Origin: Planctomycetota bacterium
GTDB lineage: Bacteria > Planctomycetota > Phycisphaerae > Sedimentisphaerales > Anaerohalosphaeraceae
NCBI GenBank assembly: GCA_012519365.1
Contig: JAAYQH010000129.1
Location: 1 to 17,531 of the forward strand
Reading direction: 5' to 3'
Length of the DNA stretch: 17,531 nt
Shown here: positions 1 to 7,295 of the stretch, in pieces
Layout: each line of letters starts with the position of its first letter
Numbering within the stretch: the stretch's first letter is position 1
Notes under the pieces: generated by a model
What the model was told of the DNA's origin: nothing
Databases searched by the model: none
Seen by the model: only the letters and a program-made list of their open reading frames with translations
Made by a program: the position numbers and the translations under genes

Positions 1-192
1 GTCCAGCACGTTCTGACTGGCCAGGATATCGACCACGTCCCTCAAACGGGTCTTGACGGTGGTCTTCTGCGGACTGTACAGATTGCGCAACCCCGGGGCC
101 AATTCGGTCTGTCCGGTGTTGAGTTCCTCCATCACCGCTCCATACTCGGACGCGACAGCGGAAGGGGTTTTTTTGCTGAATATCCGTTTCAT
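1..192 (-). CDS. Partial gene downstream of pilP-like gene (N-terminal 64 residues only)
   Basis: Only the first 64 codons are inside the window; the gene continues past the left edge. The ATG (190-192) overlaps the TGA of the pilP-like gene as ATGA, so the two are very probably translationally coupled and in one operon. The N-terminus is basic (MKRIFSKKTPSAV) with no signal peptide or membrane segment, so it is probably cytoplasmic. Residues from about 50 onward (TRLRDVVDILASQNVLD) resemble the 'low-threshold helical' start of GspE/PilB-type N-terminal domains, but this is a weak resemblance over few residues. By position it could be a pilus/secretion ATPase or another pilus-assembly component. 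A secretin such as PilQ is less likely because no export signal is visible. Function is unassigned. Confidence 0.6.
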   Translation of the reverse strand, partial: MKRIFSKKTPSAVASEYGAVMEELNTGQTELAPGLRNLYSPQKTTVKTRLRDVVDILASQNVLD

Positions 193-845
193 TCGTCCAT
201 CTTCAATTGAACGCTAAGGCCTTCGTAGGTCAAATCAACGGTTTTGGAGCCGATTTGACTGACGGTCAACTCATTGATTGTGTCGCCGACATACAGGACT
301 TTGTCATTGATCATACAGCACACGCCGCGGGGCGTTTCCGTAATCGTCCACAGCTCAAGTCCCCGGGCCAAACGGCTGACCTGGTTTTGTTTGAGCCGGA
401 GTTGTTCCTCCATGCGGGCTTTTTCATCAAGCAGAGACTGGTCGGATGTCGTTTCACGCTTGAAGGGGTTTTTCTGCAATTCGTCCACATCGACCTGCCC
501 GATGTTGGAAAAATGATAAAACCGTCCCACAACCGAATCCATCTGGGAGTTCATTTCGGTCTGCATTCCGCTTAATTGAGCGATGGCCGTTTCAATCTGG
601 GTTTGATCCTCGCTGGTCGCTGCCTCAGCCGAGGCAGGTGTGGTCTTTTTTATCATAAACCATACCCCCAGCCCCGCAACAACAAACAGCACAATCAGCA
701 GAATCGTGCTTTGCCGCAGTTTTTGAGTATGGCCCGAAACGGTCAGGAAGTCCTCCTGAACGGCGGATGTCTCGGTCTCGTTTTCCACCGCCGAGGTCTG
801 CTCAGCGGGTATCGTGGTCTGACCTTCTTTCAAATATGACAACAT
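189..845 (-). CDS. PilP/GspC-like pilus assembly protein, membrane-anchored
   Basis: A 218-residue protein with a cytoplasmic N-terminus of about 45 residues, one transmembrane helix (about 47-65, hydrophobic run ILLIVLFVVAGLGVWF), a coiled linker with an NPF motif (126-128), a second charged helical stretch (133-155) and a C-terminal beta domain (about 160-218). In that domain, ELWTI...CCMINDKVLYVGDTI...VSQIGSKTVDLTYEG has the rhythm of PilP and GspC homology domains (small ligand, VGD turn, 'V.L.Y.G' strand). In type IV pilus systems PilP links the PilN/PilO inner-membrane complex to the secretin. Classical PilP is a lipoprotein; this one has no lipobox and uses a transmembrane anchor, as GspC does. 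It follows pilO after 38 bases that include a short inverted repeat (871-882). A good SD (GGAG, 7 bases) precedes the ATG. Position in the operon and the domain shape support the call; sequence identity is weak. Confidence 0.6.
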   Translation of the reverse strand: MLSYLKEGQTTIPAEQTSAVENETETSAVQEDFLTVSGHTQKLRQSTILLIVLFVVAGLGVWFMIKKTTPASAEAATSEDQTQIETAIAQLSGMQTEMNSQMDSVVGRFYHFSNIGQVDVDELQKNPFKRETTSDQSLLDEKARMEEQLRLKQNQVSRLARGLELWTITETPRGVCCMINDKVLYVGDTINELTVSQIGSKTVDLTYEGLSVQLKMDE

Positions 846-883
846 AACGGTTCTCCATAAAATAGGGCGCCGCTCCTGAGCGC

Positions 884-1423
884 TTAGGCGGCGGATTTTT
901 GGAAGAAAATACTCATGACGAAGGTCGCTTCGGTCTGACCTTCGGCTTGCGGCTTCTTTTTCAGTTTCAGTTCGCGGATCTTGGTAATTCGATCCAACTT
1001 TTCCAGTTCCAGCAAAAACGCATAATACGCCTGAAAATCACCGTGCAGCTCCATACTGATCGGCTGTTCGATGTAGCCGCGGTTTTCAACCGGCTTCATC
1101 GTCCGAATGGTTTTTGGAGTCAACCCCTGACGCTGGGCAATCAGCGTCACATTTTCAAGCACCGTGTGAATCTCGCTGCTGGGCGGCAGCTTGCTCTCAA
1201 AAACGGCGATTGCCTCTTCGACCTTGCGCAGCTGCTCGGTCAAGTCCTCGGCCGCGGCAGTGACCCGATCCAATTCGTCGAGTTTGGCCCGCTTCTGTTC
1301 CATAGCCGTGCGTTCCTGATCCAGATGCGCATTGGCCGGCTTGATCATATAGGCATAGGACGCATAGGCCAGGCCGATGATCAGGATAAAGAAAATCAGG
1401 TGTCGAAATCCGCTTGTCATCAT
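884..1423 (-). CDS. pilO: PilO-like type IV pilus inner-membrane alignment protein
   Basis: A 179-residue protein with a short cytoplasmic start, one transmembrane helix (about 8-26), a periplasmic coiled coil (about 32-75, rich in E, K, L and A) and a C-terminal ferredoxin-like domain (about 80-179). Short segments such as FQAYYAFLLELEKLDRITKI match the PilO family, where this helix-strand unit is typical. PilO dimerises with PilN and together they connect cytoplasmic PilM to periplasmic PilP. Length is slightly short for PilO (about 200). Two ATGs are adjacent (1423 and 1420). The SD AAAGGA lies 5 or 8 bases upstream of them, so either can serve. It lies 23 bases after pilN, so co-transcription is very likely. 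Confidence 0.82.
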   Translation of the reverse strand: MMTSGFRHLIFFILIIGLAYASYAYMIKPANAHLDQERTAMEQKRAKLDELDRVTAAAEDLTEQLRKVEEAIAVFESKLPPSSEIHTVLENVTLIAQRQGLTPKTIRTMKPVENRGYIEQPISMELHGDFQAYYAFLLELEKLDRITKIRELKLKKKPQAEGQTEATFVMSIFFQKSAA

Positions 1424-1446
1424 AATGATCCTTTCCCGCAGACAAT

Positions 1447-2157
1447 TTACATCATCGCTTCGTCGCGTTTCTTTCGGATGGCGTCAATATCTTCTTTGGT
1501 CAGCGTCAGATTGGGTTTGAGCATCGCACGCAGTTTGAATTCACGAAATTTCACGTCGTCTATCACCCGTTCTTTGGATTCGACCAGCTCGACCTGATCG
1601 AGCATAATGGAGTGATTCAAACTGGCAATATACTCAGCCACTTCGATATCGCTGGGCGCCAGCCCCGCCAATTCCACATTCGTTTCGACCCGCCGCTGCG
1701 TCTCTTGGGGCTTGTTTTGGGCGGTTTTGGCCTGATACTGGTTGGCAGGTTTGGACTTGCCTGCCGGCGACGGTGATGCGGCGACCTTGAATTCTTTTTC
1801 ATCCAAACTCACCTCTACCAGCGAAACTCCTGACGGCAGATTATTGGTCAGGCCAGCCAGAATCACACTGCGAGGCACCGGCTCAAGCAATTCGGCCGTC
1901 ATCACCATGGTCTTGAGCATCGTTTGCCCTTTGGCTTTGAGTTCTTCAAGTTGGGCGATCTGCTCGGTGGCCCTGGTCATTCGGGCATTCAGAGCGACCA
2001 TTTCTTTATTAACGGCCCGCTGCCGCATTTTAATAAAGCCGAAGGTAATACCGATCGCACCAAGCATGGCCATCAACAGCATCAAATACATCAGATTGGC
2101 TCGGCTGGATTGCCGCTGCTGAATATAATCATTCGGAACAAAATTGATCGTTCCCAT
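1447..2157 (-). CDS. pilN: PilN-like type IV pilus assembly protein
   Basis: A 236-residue bitopic membrane protein. The N-terminus MGTINFVPNDYI corresponds to the conserved 'INLLP' peptide by which PilN docks into the groove of PilM. A transmembrane helix follows (about 22-42), then a periplasmic coiled coil (about 45-85) and a ferredoxin-like domain (from about 90; LTNNLPSGVSLVEVSLDEKEF is the typical PilN strand-turn-strand). The domain is interrupted at about 128-160 by a low-complexity linker rich in P, K, Q, S and A, which most PilN proteins lack. The remaining strands resume with VELAGLAPSDIEVAEYIASL, as in the family. A GAGGGA SD precedes the ATG by 3 bases. It lies 48 bases after pilM. 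Confidence 0.87.
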   Translation of the reverse strand: MGTINFVPNDYIQQRQSSRANLMYLMLLMAMLGAIGITFGFIKMRQRAVNKEMVALNARMTRATEQIAQLEELKAKGQTMLKTMVMTAELLEPVPRSVILAGLTNNLPSGVSLVEVSLDEKEFKVAASPSPAGKSKPANQYQAKTAQNKPQETQRRVETNVELAGLAPSDIEVAEYIASLNHSIMLDQVELVESKERVIDDVKFREFKLRAMLKPNLTLTKEDIDAIRKKRDEAMM

Positions 2158-2205
2158 ACGTCCCTCGATTCAAATAAACATCATTGCGATTTATGGGTCA
2201 CAGTT

Positions 2206-3180
2206 TTATTTAACCTGATACAGACTCAGTCCAAAGGCCGTAGCCCAATCCACACGGCTGTTGCGGCGATCCACCATACAGGCCGGGCCGTGATTCATTT
2301 CCACCGCACACAGCACGTCGCCGACCTGTGCGGCCACCTGCATCTGATGGGCCAGTTCGGCGATCTTATCGCAAAGATCAACCGATGCGCCGATCCCGGC
2401 CAGAAACACCAGCCGCTCGATAACGCCGCTGCCCGGAAGCGCCTCGTAATAGCGTATACAAGCGTCAATCTCAGCCACCAGCCGCTGCCGCATCGGCTCA
2501 TTGTCCAAATCCGCATAGCCGATGGAAATAACCCGCGCAAACAACAGACTGTCGGCCCGACAAATTACGACGTTGGTATGGCGTGTACCGACATCCAGCA
2601 AAATCGCGATCCGCTGCCGTTCGTTCTGTCGGCGGCAAAAGAAATTGGAATAACTTTGAATCAGAGCCATCGGCCAGATACTGATGCCGGCGACATTCAG
2701 ACCGGTCTTTTCATAGATCGCCAGATAGCGGTTGACCGTCTCGCGTTCGGCCGCGATGACCAACACATCCGCATCCGGTCCTTTTGCCTCCGGCTGCTCC
2801 ACAACAATATACTGAAGCAACGCCTGAGCCGACGGAAACGGCAGGCGCTTTTGAACCTTCGGCAGGGCGACCTCGCTGAGTCGATCCAGGGCTGTGCGGG
2901 GAATTTTGATCGGGTCAATGAACAAATCGTCCGACGGCAGGGCGGTAATCACGTCTTTGCCTTTGAAATTTGTCTCGTGCCAGATGTCTTTTATGGCGCC
3001 AATCGCCCAATGCTGCCAGGCGGGCGTTCTCGGTTCAATCGACTCCGGTTTGGCCCGCAAACCAGCCGAGACCAGAAACGGCCCCTGTCCGTTTATGCCC
3101 AGTTGTGCCATTCGCAAATAGCTGCTGCCCAAATCCACGCCTATTGGATAAATTTGCTTTTTTCCGAAATTGAACATCAT
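2206..3180 (-). CDS. pilM: PilM, actin-like ATPase of type IV pilus assembly
   Basis: A 324-residue cytoplasmic protein of the actin/FtsA fold. The phosphate-1 motif is at 14-20 (GVDLGSS), the phosphate-2 motif at about 194-205 (LLDVGTRHTNVV), and an adenosine-type loop at about 259-266 (FLAGIGAS). The start YPIGVDLGSSYLRM is typical of PilM. The usual 'ALP.....D.I.IP' segment follows at about 79-94 (TALPSDDLFIDPIKIP). PilM binds the N-terminal tail of PilN and couples the inner-membrane complex to the pilus motors. Length is a little short of the usual ~350. Two ATGs are adjacent (3180 and 3177); no strong SD is visible. It is the first gene of the pilM-N-O-P operon, preceded by a long leader-like gap with a GC-rich hairpin. 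Confidence 0.92.
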   Translation of the reverse strand: MMFNFGKKQIYPIGVDLGSSYLRMAQLGINGQGPFLVSAGLRAKPESIEPRTPAWQHWAIGAIKDIWHETNFKGKDVITALPSDDLFIDPIKIPRTALDRLSEVALPKVQKRLPFPSAQALLQYIVVEQPEAKGPDADVLVIAAERETVNRYLAIYEKTGLNVAGISIWPMALIQSYSNFFCRRQNERQRIAILLDVGTRHTNVVICRADSLLFARVISIGYADLDNEPMRQRLVAEIDACIRYYEALPGSGVIERLVFLAGIGASVDLCDKIAELAHQMQVAAQVGDVLCAVEMNHGPACMVDRRNSRVDWATAFGLSLYQVK

Positions 3181-3606
3181 CCGTTACGCTTTCTTTCAGA
3201 CATCTGTCGGCGGCCCCGAAGCCGCCCGGTGTATTTCATTTCCCGTTGTCCGGCACTGTCCTTGTCGTCTTAAAAGGCACGGAGCATTAGCACAGAGATT
3301 GTTAGACCCCAATAAATTTGCCGCAGCATCCGGCCTTGTATAATGTACGTAATAATTCAGCACAGACAAACCCCGCTCCCCGCTGTTGTCCAACGGCAAG
3401 CAGGCCCGATAAGAAGGGAGTTTTCAGGCTCGCCGCCGGGGTCTATTCAGAGCGATAAGGAATGCAGCAGCAACGGTGGTCATTTTATCGGAATGCTCAA
3501 TCGGCCACCCTGCCCCATAAGGCCACGCAGAAATTTGAAAAACTTTACGCTGAAGGAAAGTGAATTATCTTGCCTGTGTCCGATAACCGGTCTGGCGATT
3601 GTTTGA
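3181..3606. other. Intergenic gap between dgt and pilM; no convincing gene
   Basis: No ORF here has protein-like composition or an SD, and no tRNA or known riboswitch core was recognised. It holds the pilM leader hairpin (3209-3226), an AT-rich stretch at 3339-3360 with TATAAT on the plus strand (3339-3344) but no good -35 on either strand, and an inverted repeat 3475-3481/3503-3509 (7 pairs including one G-U, 21-base loop). The pilM promoter is presumably inside this gap. A small RNA cannot be excluded. Confidence 0.5.
3209..3226 (-). promoter_or_regulatory. GC-rich hairpin in the pilM leader
   Basis: Perfect 6-bp arms GGCGGC/GCCGCC with a 6-base loop (minus strand TTCGGG), ending 28 bases upstream of the pilM ATG. 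There is no U-tract, so it is not an intrinsic terminator. If it lies in the pilM 5' UTR it would be a stable stem-loop near the ribosome-binding region. Its function is unknown. Confidence 0.4.
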
Positions 3607-4704
3607 TCAATTGCCCGAACAGGCCTCAGCCCGATTAGCGCAATAACGGTCGGTCATGCCCGCAATGTAGTCGCAAACCGTACGCTCCAGCCCTTCGGTC
3701 TCAATTAACCGACGAAAGTAACTCGGCATAGCCTCCGGCTGGCCGCACAGCCAGCCAAACAAGCGACGCAGCCACTGTCCGGCCTGTCTGGCCGAGGCCT
3801 GAAGATCAGGATGCAGATACATCTTCTCCATTAAAAACACCTCCAGCCCGCACAACCCCACCTCAGCGCTGGGGCTGAGTTTCACCAGCGGCTCCGGATG
3901 GGCGGCAGCCTGTTGCCAAGTCTCGATATGTGCCTCGGCCAGGGCGGCACGACTGGTTTCAATGGCGTCAATCGCCAGAAAATCCAGCATCCCCTTGGAC
4001 AGCCGGGTGCGACGCACCACATAATCCTCAATCCGATCCAGCCGTTGACGCTCGGCCACCTTGCTAAACAAGTCCAGTCCCTTCAGTTGCTCATAGTCGA
4101 TCAGCCGAGCCCGAATGCCGTCTTCCAAATCATGACAGTTATACGCAATCCGATCGGCCAAATCGGCGATTTGTCCCTCAATTGTCGGCCGTGGCGGCCA
4201 CTCGTCGCGGTCGTCGGGATGGTCATACGGCGAGGAGTGCTTCATCAGCCCCAGCCGGGTTTCAAACATCAGATTCAATCCCGCAAAATCCGGATACGGG
4301 TGCTCAAGAAAATCCACAATTCGAAGAGTCTGGCGATTATGCTCAAACCCGCCGCACTCGGCCGTCAGTTCATTTAACACCGCTTCGCCCGCATGGCCAA
4401 ACGGCGGATGGCCCAGATCATGCGCCAAGCAAATCGCCTCGGTCAGGATTTCATTGACCCCCAGATTGCGAGCCAGAGTACGTCCAATCTGTGAGACCTC
4501 GATGCTGTGGGTCAGTCGCGTACGATAGTGGTCGTTCAGACCGGTGGTAAAGACCTGCGTTTTGCCCTCCAGCCGGCGAAACGCGGCACAATGAATGATG
4601 CGGTCACGATCCCGCTCAAACGCACTGCGATAGAGGTGAGCCGGTTCGCTGTGCTGTCGGCCCTGGCTGTTGCATTCACGAACAGCAAAAGGCGCCTCCT
4701 GCAT
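3607..4704 (-). CDS. dgt: Deoxyguanosinetriphosphate triphosphohydrolase-like HD hydrolase
   Basis: A 365-residue HD-superfamily phosphohydrolase of the dGTPase type, which hydrolyses dNTPs to deoxynucleosides and triphosphate. Visible signatures: YRSAFERDRDRIIHCAAFRRL with the following KTQVF (about 25-52), the metal-binding H66 (RLTHSIEVSQ), the H95-D96 pair with H99 and H104 (AHDLGHPPFGHAGE), and YNCHDLEDGIRA further on. Length fits the short 'dGTPase-like' class (about 340-400 residues). Starts: an open frame reaches TTG 4731 inside the HIT gene, but the SD GGGAGGA (4715-4721) points to GTG 4707 (7-base spacing) or ATG 4704 (10-base spacing); ATG is reported. The gap to the HIT gene is only 7 bases, and its SD lies in the HIT coding end. 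It is the last gene of the lipoprotein-HIT-dgt operon. Confidence 0.95.
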   Translation of the reverse strand: MQEAPFAVRECNSQGRQHSEPAHLYRSAFERDRDRIIHCAAFRRLEGKTQVFTTGLNDHYRTRLTHSIEVSQIGRTLARNLGVNEILTEAICLAHDLGHPPFGHAGEAVLNELTAECGGFEHNRQTLRIVDFLEHPYPDFAGLNLMFETRLGLMKHSSPYDHPDDRDEWPPRPTIEGQIADLADRIAYNCHDLEDGIRARLIDYEQLKGLDLFSKVAERQRLDRIEDYVVRRTRLSKGMLDFLAIDAIETSRAALAEAHIETWQQAAAHPEPLVKLSPSAEVGLCGLEVFLMEKMYLHPDLQASARQAGQWLRRLFGWLCGQPEAMPSYFRRLIETEGLERTVCDYIAGMTDRYCANRAEACSGN

Positions 4705-4711
4705 CACGGCT

Positions 4712-5245
4712 TTATCCTCCCGACCCGCCAAGCGGCTGGTTCTCGCTCAGTTCCACCAGCTGCCGATACAGCTCATCCAGCCCCTGACTAATGACATCCG
4801 TATCGTTGCAGACGGGCATAAAGTTGGTATCACCGTTCCATCGCGGCACCACGTGAATATGCACATGTTCAGGCAGCCCCGCCCCGGCGCAGCGGCCGAA
4901 GTTCATCCCCACATTAAATCCATGCGGCGCAATGGCCTTTTTTAATATCCGCTGGCTGTCGCGTACCAGCCGCATCAACACCAGCAGCTCCTCATCGGTG
5001 GCCTGCTCAAAATCGGGGATATGCCGCTTGGGCGCAATCAACAAATGGCCGTTGTTGTACGGAAACTTGTTAAACACCACAATGGCATGCTCGGTGCGCC
5101 ACAGCACGTGATGTTCGGCGTCTTGTTCCGGCCTGGCCAGATAATCGCACAAAAAACAGTCGCCTTTGCCGCCCAGTCCCTGGATATACTTGATGCGCCA
5201 CGGCGCCCAAAGAGTGTTGCGTTCCAACGGGCTGTTTTCACTCAT
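4712..5245 (-). CDS. HIT-family protein (Ap4A hydrolase/phosphorylase-like)
   Basis: A 177-residue cytoplasmic histidine-triad protein. The triad H127-V-H129-I-H131 followed by VVPRW is the catalytic loop of nucleotidyl hydrolases/transferases. The segment FNKFPYNNGHLLIAPKRH (59-75) is the matching beta-sheet signature, and C30xxC33 with later His residues suggests a structural zinc site. The N-terminus LWAPWRIKYI is typical of the bacterial 'HIT domain/AP-4-A phosphorylase' group, whose members act on dinucleoside polyphosphates such as Ap4A. The exact substrate cannot be told from sequence. Its ATG overlaps the TGA of the preceding lipoprotein gene as ATGA, and dgt follows after 7 bases, so translational coupling in one operon is likely. 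Confidence 0.93.
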   Translation of the reverse strand: MSENSPLERNTLWAPWRIKYIQGLGGKGDCFLCDYLARPEQDAEHHVLWRTEHAIVVFNKFPYNNGHLLIAPKRHIPDFEQATDEELLVLMRLVRDSQRILKKAIAPHGFNVGMNFGRCAGAGLPEHVHIHVVPRWNGDTNFMPVCNDTDVISQGLDELYRQLVELSENQPLGGSGG

Positions 5246-6225
5246 TTCAGCAACTCAGTAGATAGGGTTTGCTCGACTTCGAGAACCGGCTTGGAATCGC
5301 CCAGCGCCAGCATAAAATCGGCCGGGACTTTCATCGTATAATGCTGCTCATCCTTCTCAAGGACTCCGCGGTCGATGTCGAAAATCTGGCTGCCGGTGCC
5401 GTCAATAGACTCGAACTGATACCGCCGCAAAAATCCGAACAACCCGCGCATCTGAAACGTTCCTTCGTACGCCACCGGAATATCCCGCACAAAGTCGTCG
5501 GTCAGCTCATACGTACTTGTAATATGCGCCTTTCGCCGGCCGTCTTCTTCAACGATCTTCTCAAGGGTGTAGGTGGTAATGCGCGTCGGCGGGTTTGGCA
5601 CCGGTGCCGGCCACGGCAGCAATTGCCGCGACTGCCAGCGTGAACCGGCCGTTACCCCTTTAAGCGGATCATCAATCGAGGCGATCGAATCCCACAGATG
5701 CAATTGCAGCACGATAAAATCGCTGATCATATCCGGGTCCTTAACGCGGCCAGCCGAGGCGCGGGTCTGGGCAAAGGCCTTCTGACCCAACTGACGCACC
5801 ACCCGATTGAAATCATTGGCATCCTCAATCCGGCCCGTGGGTGTCAGCGTCAGCAGAAAGGACATCTCCGGCAGCGACTCCACCGCGTCGCGTGAACTGT
5901 CCCGTCCTGAAAACGACGTCCGCGTTACCTTGGCCGATTCACAACTGACCTGAACGGTACTCAGCCCGAATAAATCCACCTCAACGGGCGTATAAACCAT
6001 CACCAACTCCAGCCGTTCGGTTATCGTCTGGGGAGCCGATTGCCGCTGTCCCGATTCGCCTTTCAGGTCAATACGGGTGTTTCGCTCTGAAATCATCCGA
6101 TACCGCAACGGCTGATTTTTCTCAAATTCAACCAGCAGCCCCTCGCCCCGCAGAGACGGACCCCCGCAGCCGGCCAGGACCACAACCGCAGCCGCACTGA
6201 ATAAGCAAAAGCCTTGTAAGCGCAC
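5242..6225 (-). CDS. Putative lipoprotein, DUF6263-like architecture (copy A)
   Basis: A 327-residue protein of unknown function. A short signal peptide ends in the lipobox LAGC with Cys20 as the lipidated residue, so it should be membrane-anchored and face the periplasm. The rest is predicted beta-rich: PLRYRMISERNTRIDL at the start, a TLTPTGRI turn (about 128-135), a G-S-RW strand (about 189-194), YTLEKIVEEDGRRKAHI and a C-terminal VEQTLSTELLK strand. The order of these elements parallels the upstream gene, so the two look like distant paralogues. The architecture recalls DUF6263-type lipoproteins, but that family assignment is tentative. The start is GTG, supported by an AGAAGGA SD 6 bases upstream. 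It lies 15 bases after copy B and overlaps the HIT start by 4 bases. Confidence 0.85.
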   Translation of the reverse strand: MRLQGFCLFSAAAVVVLAGCGGPSLRGEGLLVEFEKNQPLRYRMISERNTRIDLKGESGQRQSAPQTITERLELVMVYTPVEVDLFGLSTVQVSCESAKVTRTSFSGRDSSRDAVESLPEMSFLLTLTPTGRIEDANDFNRVVRQLGQKAFAQTRASAGRVKDPDMISDFIVLQLHLWDSIASIDDPLKGVTAGSRWQSRQLLPWPAPVPNPPTRITTYTLEKIVEEDGRRKAHITSTYELTDDFVRDIPVAYEGTFQMRGLFGFLRRYQFESIDGTGSQIFDIDRGVLEKDEQHYTMKVPADFMLALGDSKPVLEVEQTLSTELLK

Positions 6226-6240
6226 GCCTTATCCTTCTGT

Positions 6241-7203
6241 TTAGTTAAGTTTCTTCATCGCAATGCGATGGGTAAACCGCATCGTCAAGGTGTCCGGCTC
6301 CGCCGCGGGCGGAGCGTTAGCCGGCGTATCCTTTGCCAGATAGGTACTAACCAGCGTCTCGTTGTACTCAAGCACCTCCCCGCTGCTCAGATCCAGTAGC
6401 AGCTTGCCGGTATAGTCATCCTGGCTGTCGAACATCTTGGCAAAGAACCCCATACCGGACGCAGCCGACTGGGTTTGGCCGGGCGCCGGCTCGGCGCTTT
6501 CCATGGCCTTCATTTCAATGACCGCTACGGAGTGGCCGTTTTTCGTCTCAATGCCTTTGAGAGTATAGACTTTTTCGTAGCTTTTAGGCTCCAGCGCCCC
6601 CGGCGGTGACGGCACAACCTGTTTCCAGGTCTTCTTGCTCGCGACAGTCTGGCCGACAATATCCCATATCGCAGGGATTTCATGGCGTTCGCGAATGCCG
6701 ACTTCCTCCAGCAACCGCTTGGCCACTTGGCCCTCAACCCCCGTCGTGACCGCCTTTTTAGCCGCCTCGGAGTCAAACCCGACCACCTTGCCGTCCGGCG
6801 ACATTTGCACCGTGTAATGCTGGCCGATCAGTTTCATCAGCGGATTAGTGCGATGGGCCTCATTGGTGCTGTCGAACACAAGCCGTTCTTCGTTCTTGTT
6901 GGTCATCGTGATCGCCAAACTATCAATCCTCACATCGCAGGTGGCCACGCCCTGGCTATCCACATCGGTTACCGTCTGGGTAAAGCCCATGCGAATAAGC
7001 GTTTGGGTCTGTTCCTCGCGAAGTTTGTCCACCGTAGGCTGTTCAAAACGAAAATCCTTGGTCACCTCGGTGGTCACCTCGTAGGAGGCCGTCGTATTGG
7101 GAGTAAACTGAAGCGACACACGAGCAGATGGGCTGCACCCTGAAATCACCCCCAACAAGACCATCGCGACCGTTGCTGCCATAAGACATGCTTTGCCCGA
7201 CAT
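6241..7203 (-). CDS. Putative lipoprotein, DUF6263-like architecture (copy B)
   Basis: A 320-residue protein of unknown function and first gene of the leftward operon. The signal peptide (hydrophobic core AATVAMVLLGVI) ends in the lipobox ISGC with Cys23. The mature part is beta-rich and follows the same plan as copy A: TASYEVTTEVTKDF, then MSPDGKVVGFDSE, a KKTWKQVVPSPPG segment, YTLKGIETKNGHSVAVIEM, a GKLLLDLSSGEVLEYN repeat of strands and a final TMRFTHRIAMKKLN strand. Such 'signal + repeated beta' lipoproteins are often annotated DUF6263 or hypothetical. An Ala/Pro/Gln-rich loop at about 235-248 is probably disordered. Start ATG with a strong GAGGAG SD; the promoter at 7263-7291 leaves a leader of about 50 bases. 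Confidence 0.87.
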   Translation of the reverse strand: MSGKACLMAATVAMVLLGVISGCSPSARVSLQFTPNTTASYEVTTEVTKDFRFEQPTVDKLREEQTQTLIRMGFTQTVTDVDSQGVATCDVRIDSLAITMTNKNEERLVFDSTNEAHRTNPLMKLIGQHYTVQMSPDGKVVGFDSEAAKKAVTTGVEGQVAKRLLEEVGIRERHEIPAIWDIVGQTVASKKTWKQVVPSPPGALEPKSYEKVYTLKGIETKNGHSVAVIEMKAMESAEPAPGQTQSAASGMGFFAKMFDSQDDYTGKLLLDLSSGEVLEYNETLVSTYLAKDTPANAPPAAEPDTLTMRFTHRIAMKKLN

Positions 7204-7250
7204 AATATTCTCCTCATAGAATACCGGTAAAACCTCTTGTGTTTGCGTCC

Positions 7251-7270
7251 ACTATAAGTGCGATTATAGT
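7251..7270. promoter_or_regulatory. Perfect palindrome over the -10/start site (candidate operator)
   Basis: ACTATAA (7251-7257), a 6-base spacer and TTATAGT (7264-7270) form a perfect 7-bp inverted repeat. It covers the -10 box and the predicted transcription start of the leftward lipoprotein operon, a position typical of repressor operators. No regulator gene is adjacent. Confidence 0.45.
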
Positions 7271-7291
7271 CCGCCCCAATCCACTTGACAA
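7263..7291 (-). promoter_or_regulatory. Sigma70-type promoter for the lipoprotein-HIT-dgt operon
   Basis: On the minus strand, -35 TTGTCA (7286-7291), a 17-base spacer and a consensus -10 TATAAT (7263-7268). Transcription should start near 7256 and give a leader of about 50 bases to the ATG at 7203. This is the strongest promoter match in the window. Confidence 0.75.
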
Positions 7292-7295
7292 TAGA

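Noticed and set aside
899..1597. Plus-strand open frame of 232 codons opposite pilO
   Set aside because: Shadow of pilO and the pilN end; no family resemblance.
1924..3273. Long open frame (449 codons) on the plus strand opposite pilN/pilM
   Set aside because: It is antisense to two well-supported genes, its product is rich in H, Q, R and I as expected of a shadow frame, and it has no recognisable domain or SD.
3181..3450. Possible cyclic-di-GMP (GEMM) riboswitch ahead of the pilus operon
   Set aside because: The conserved GEMM core segments were looked for on the minus strand and are absent.
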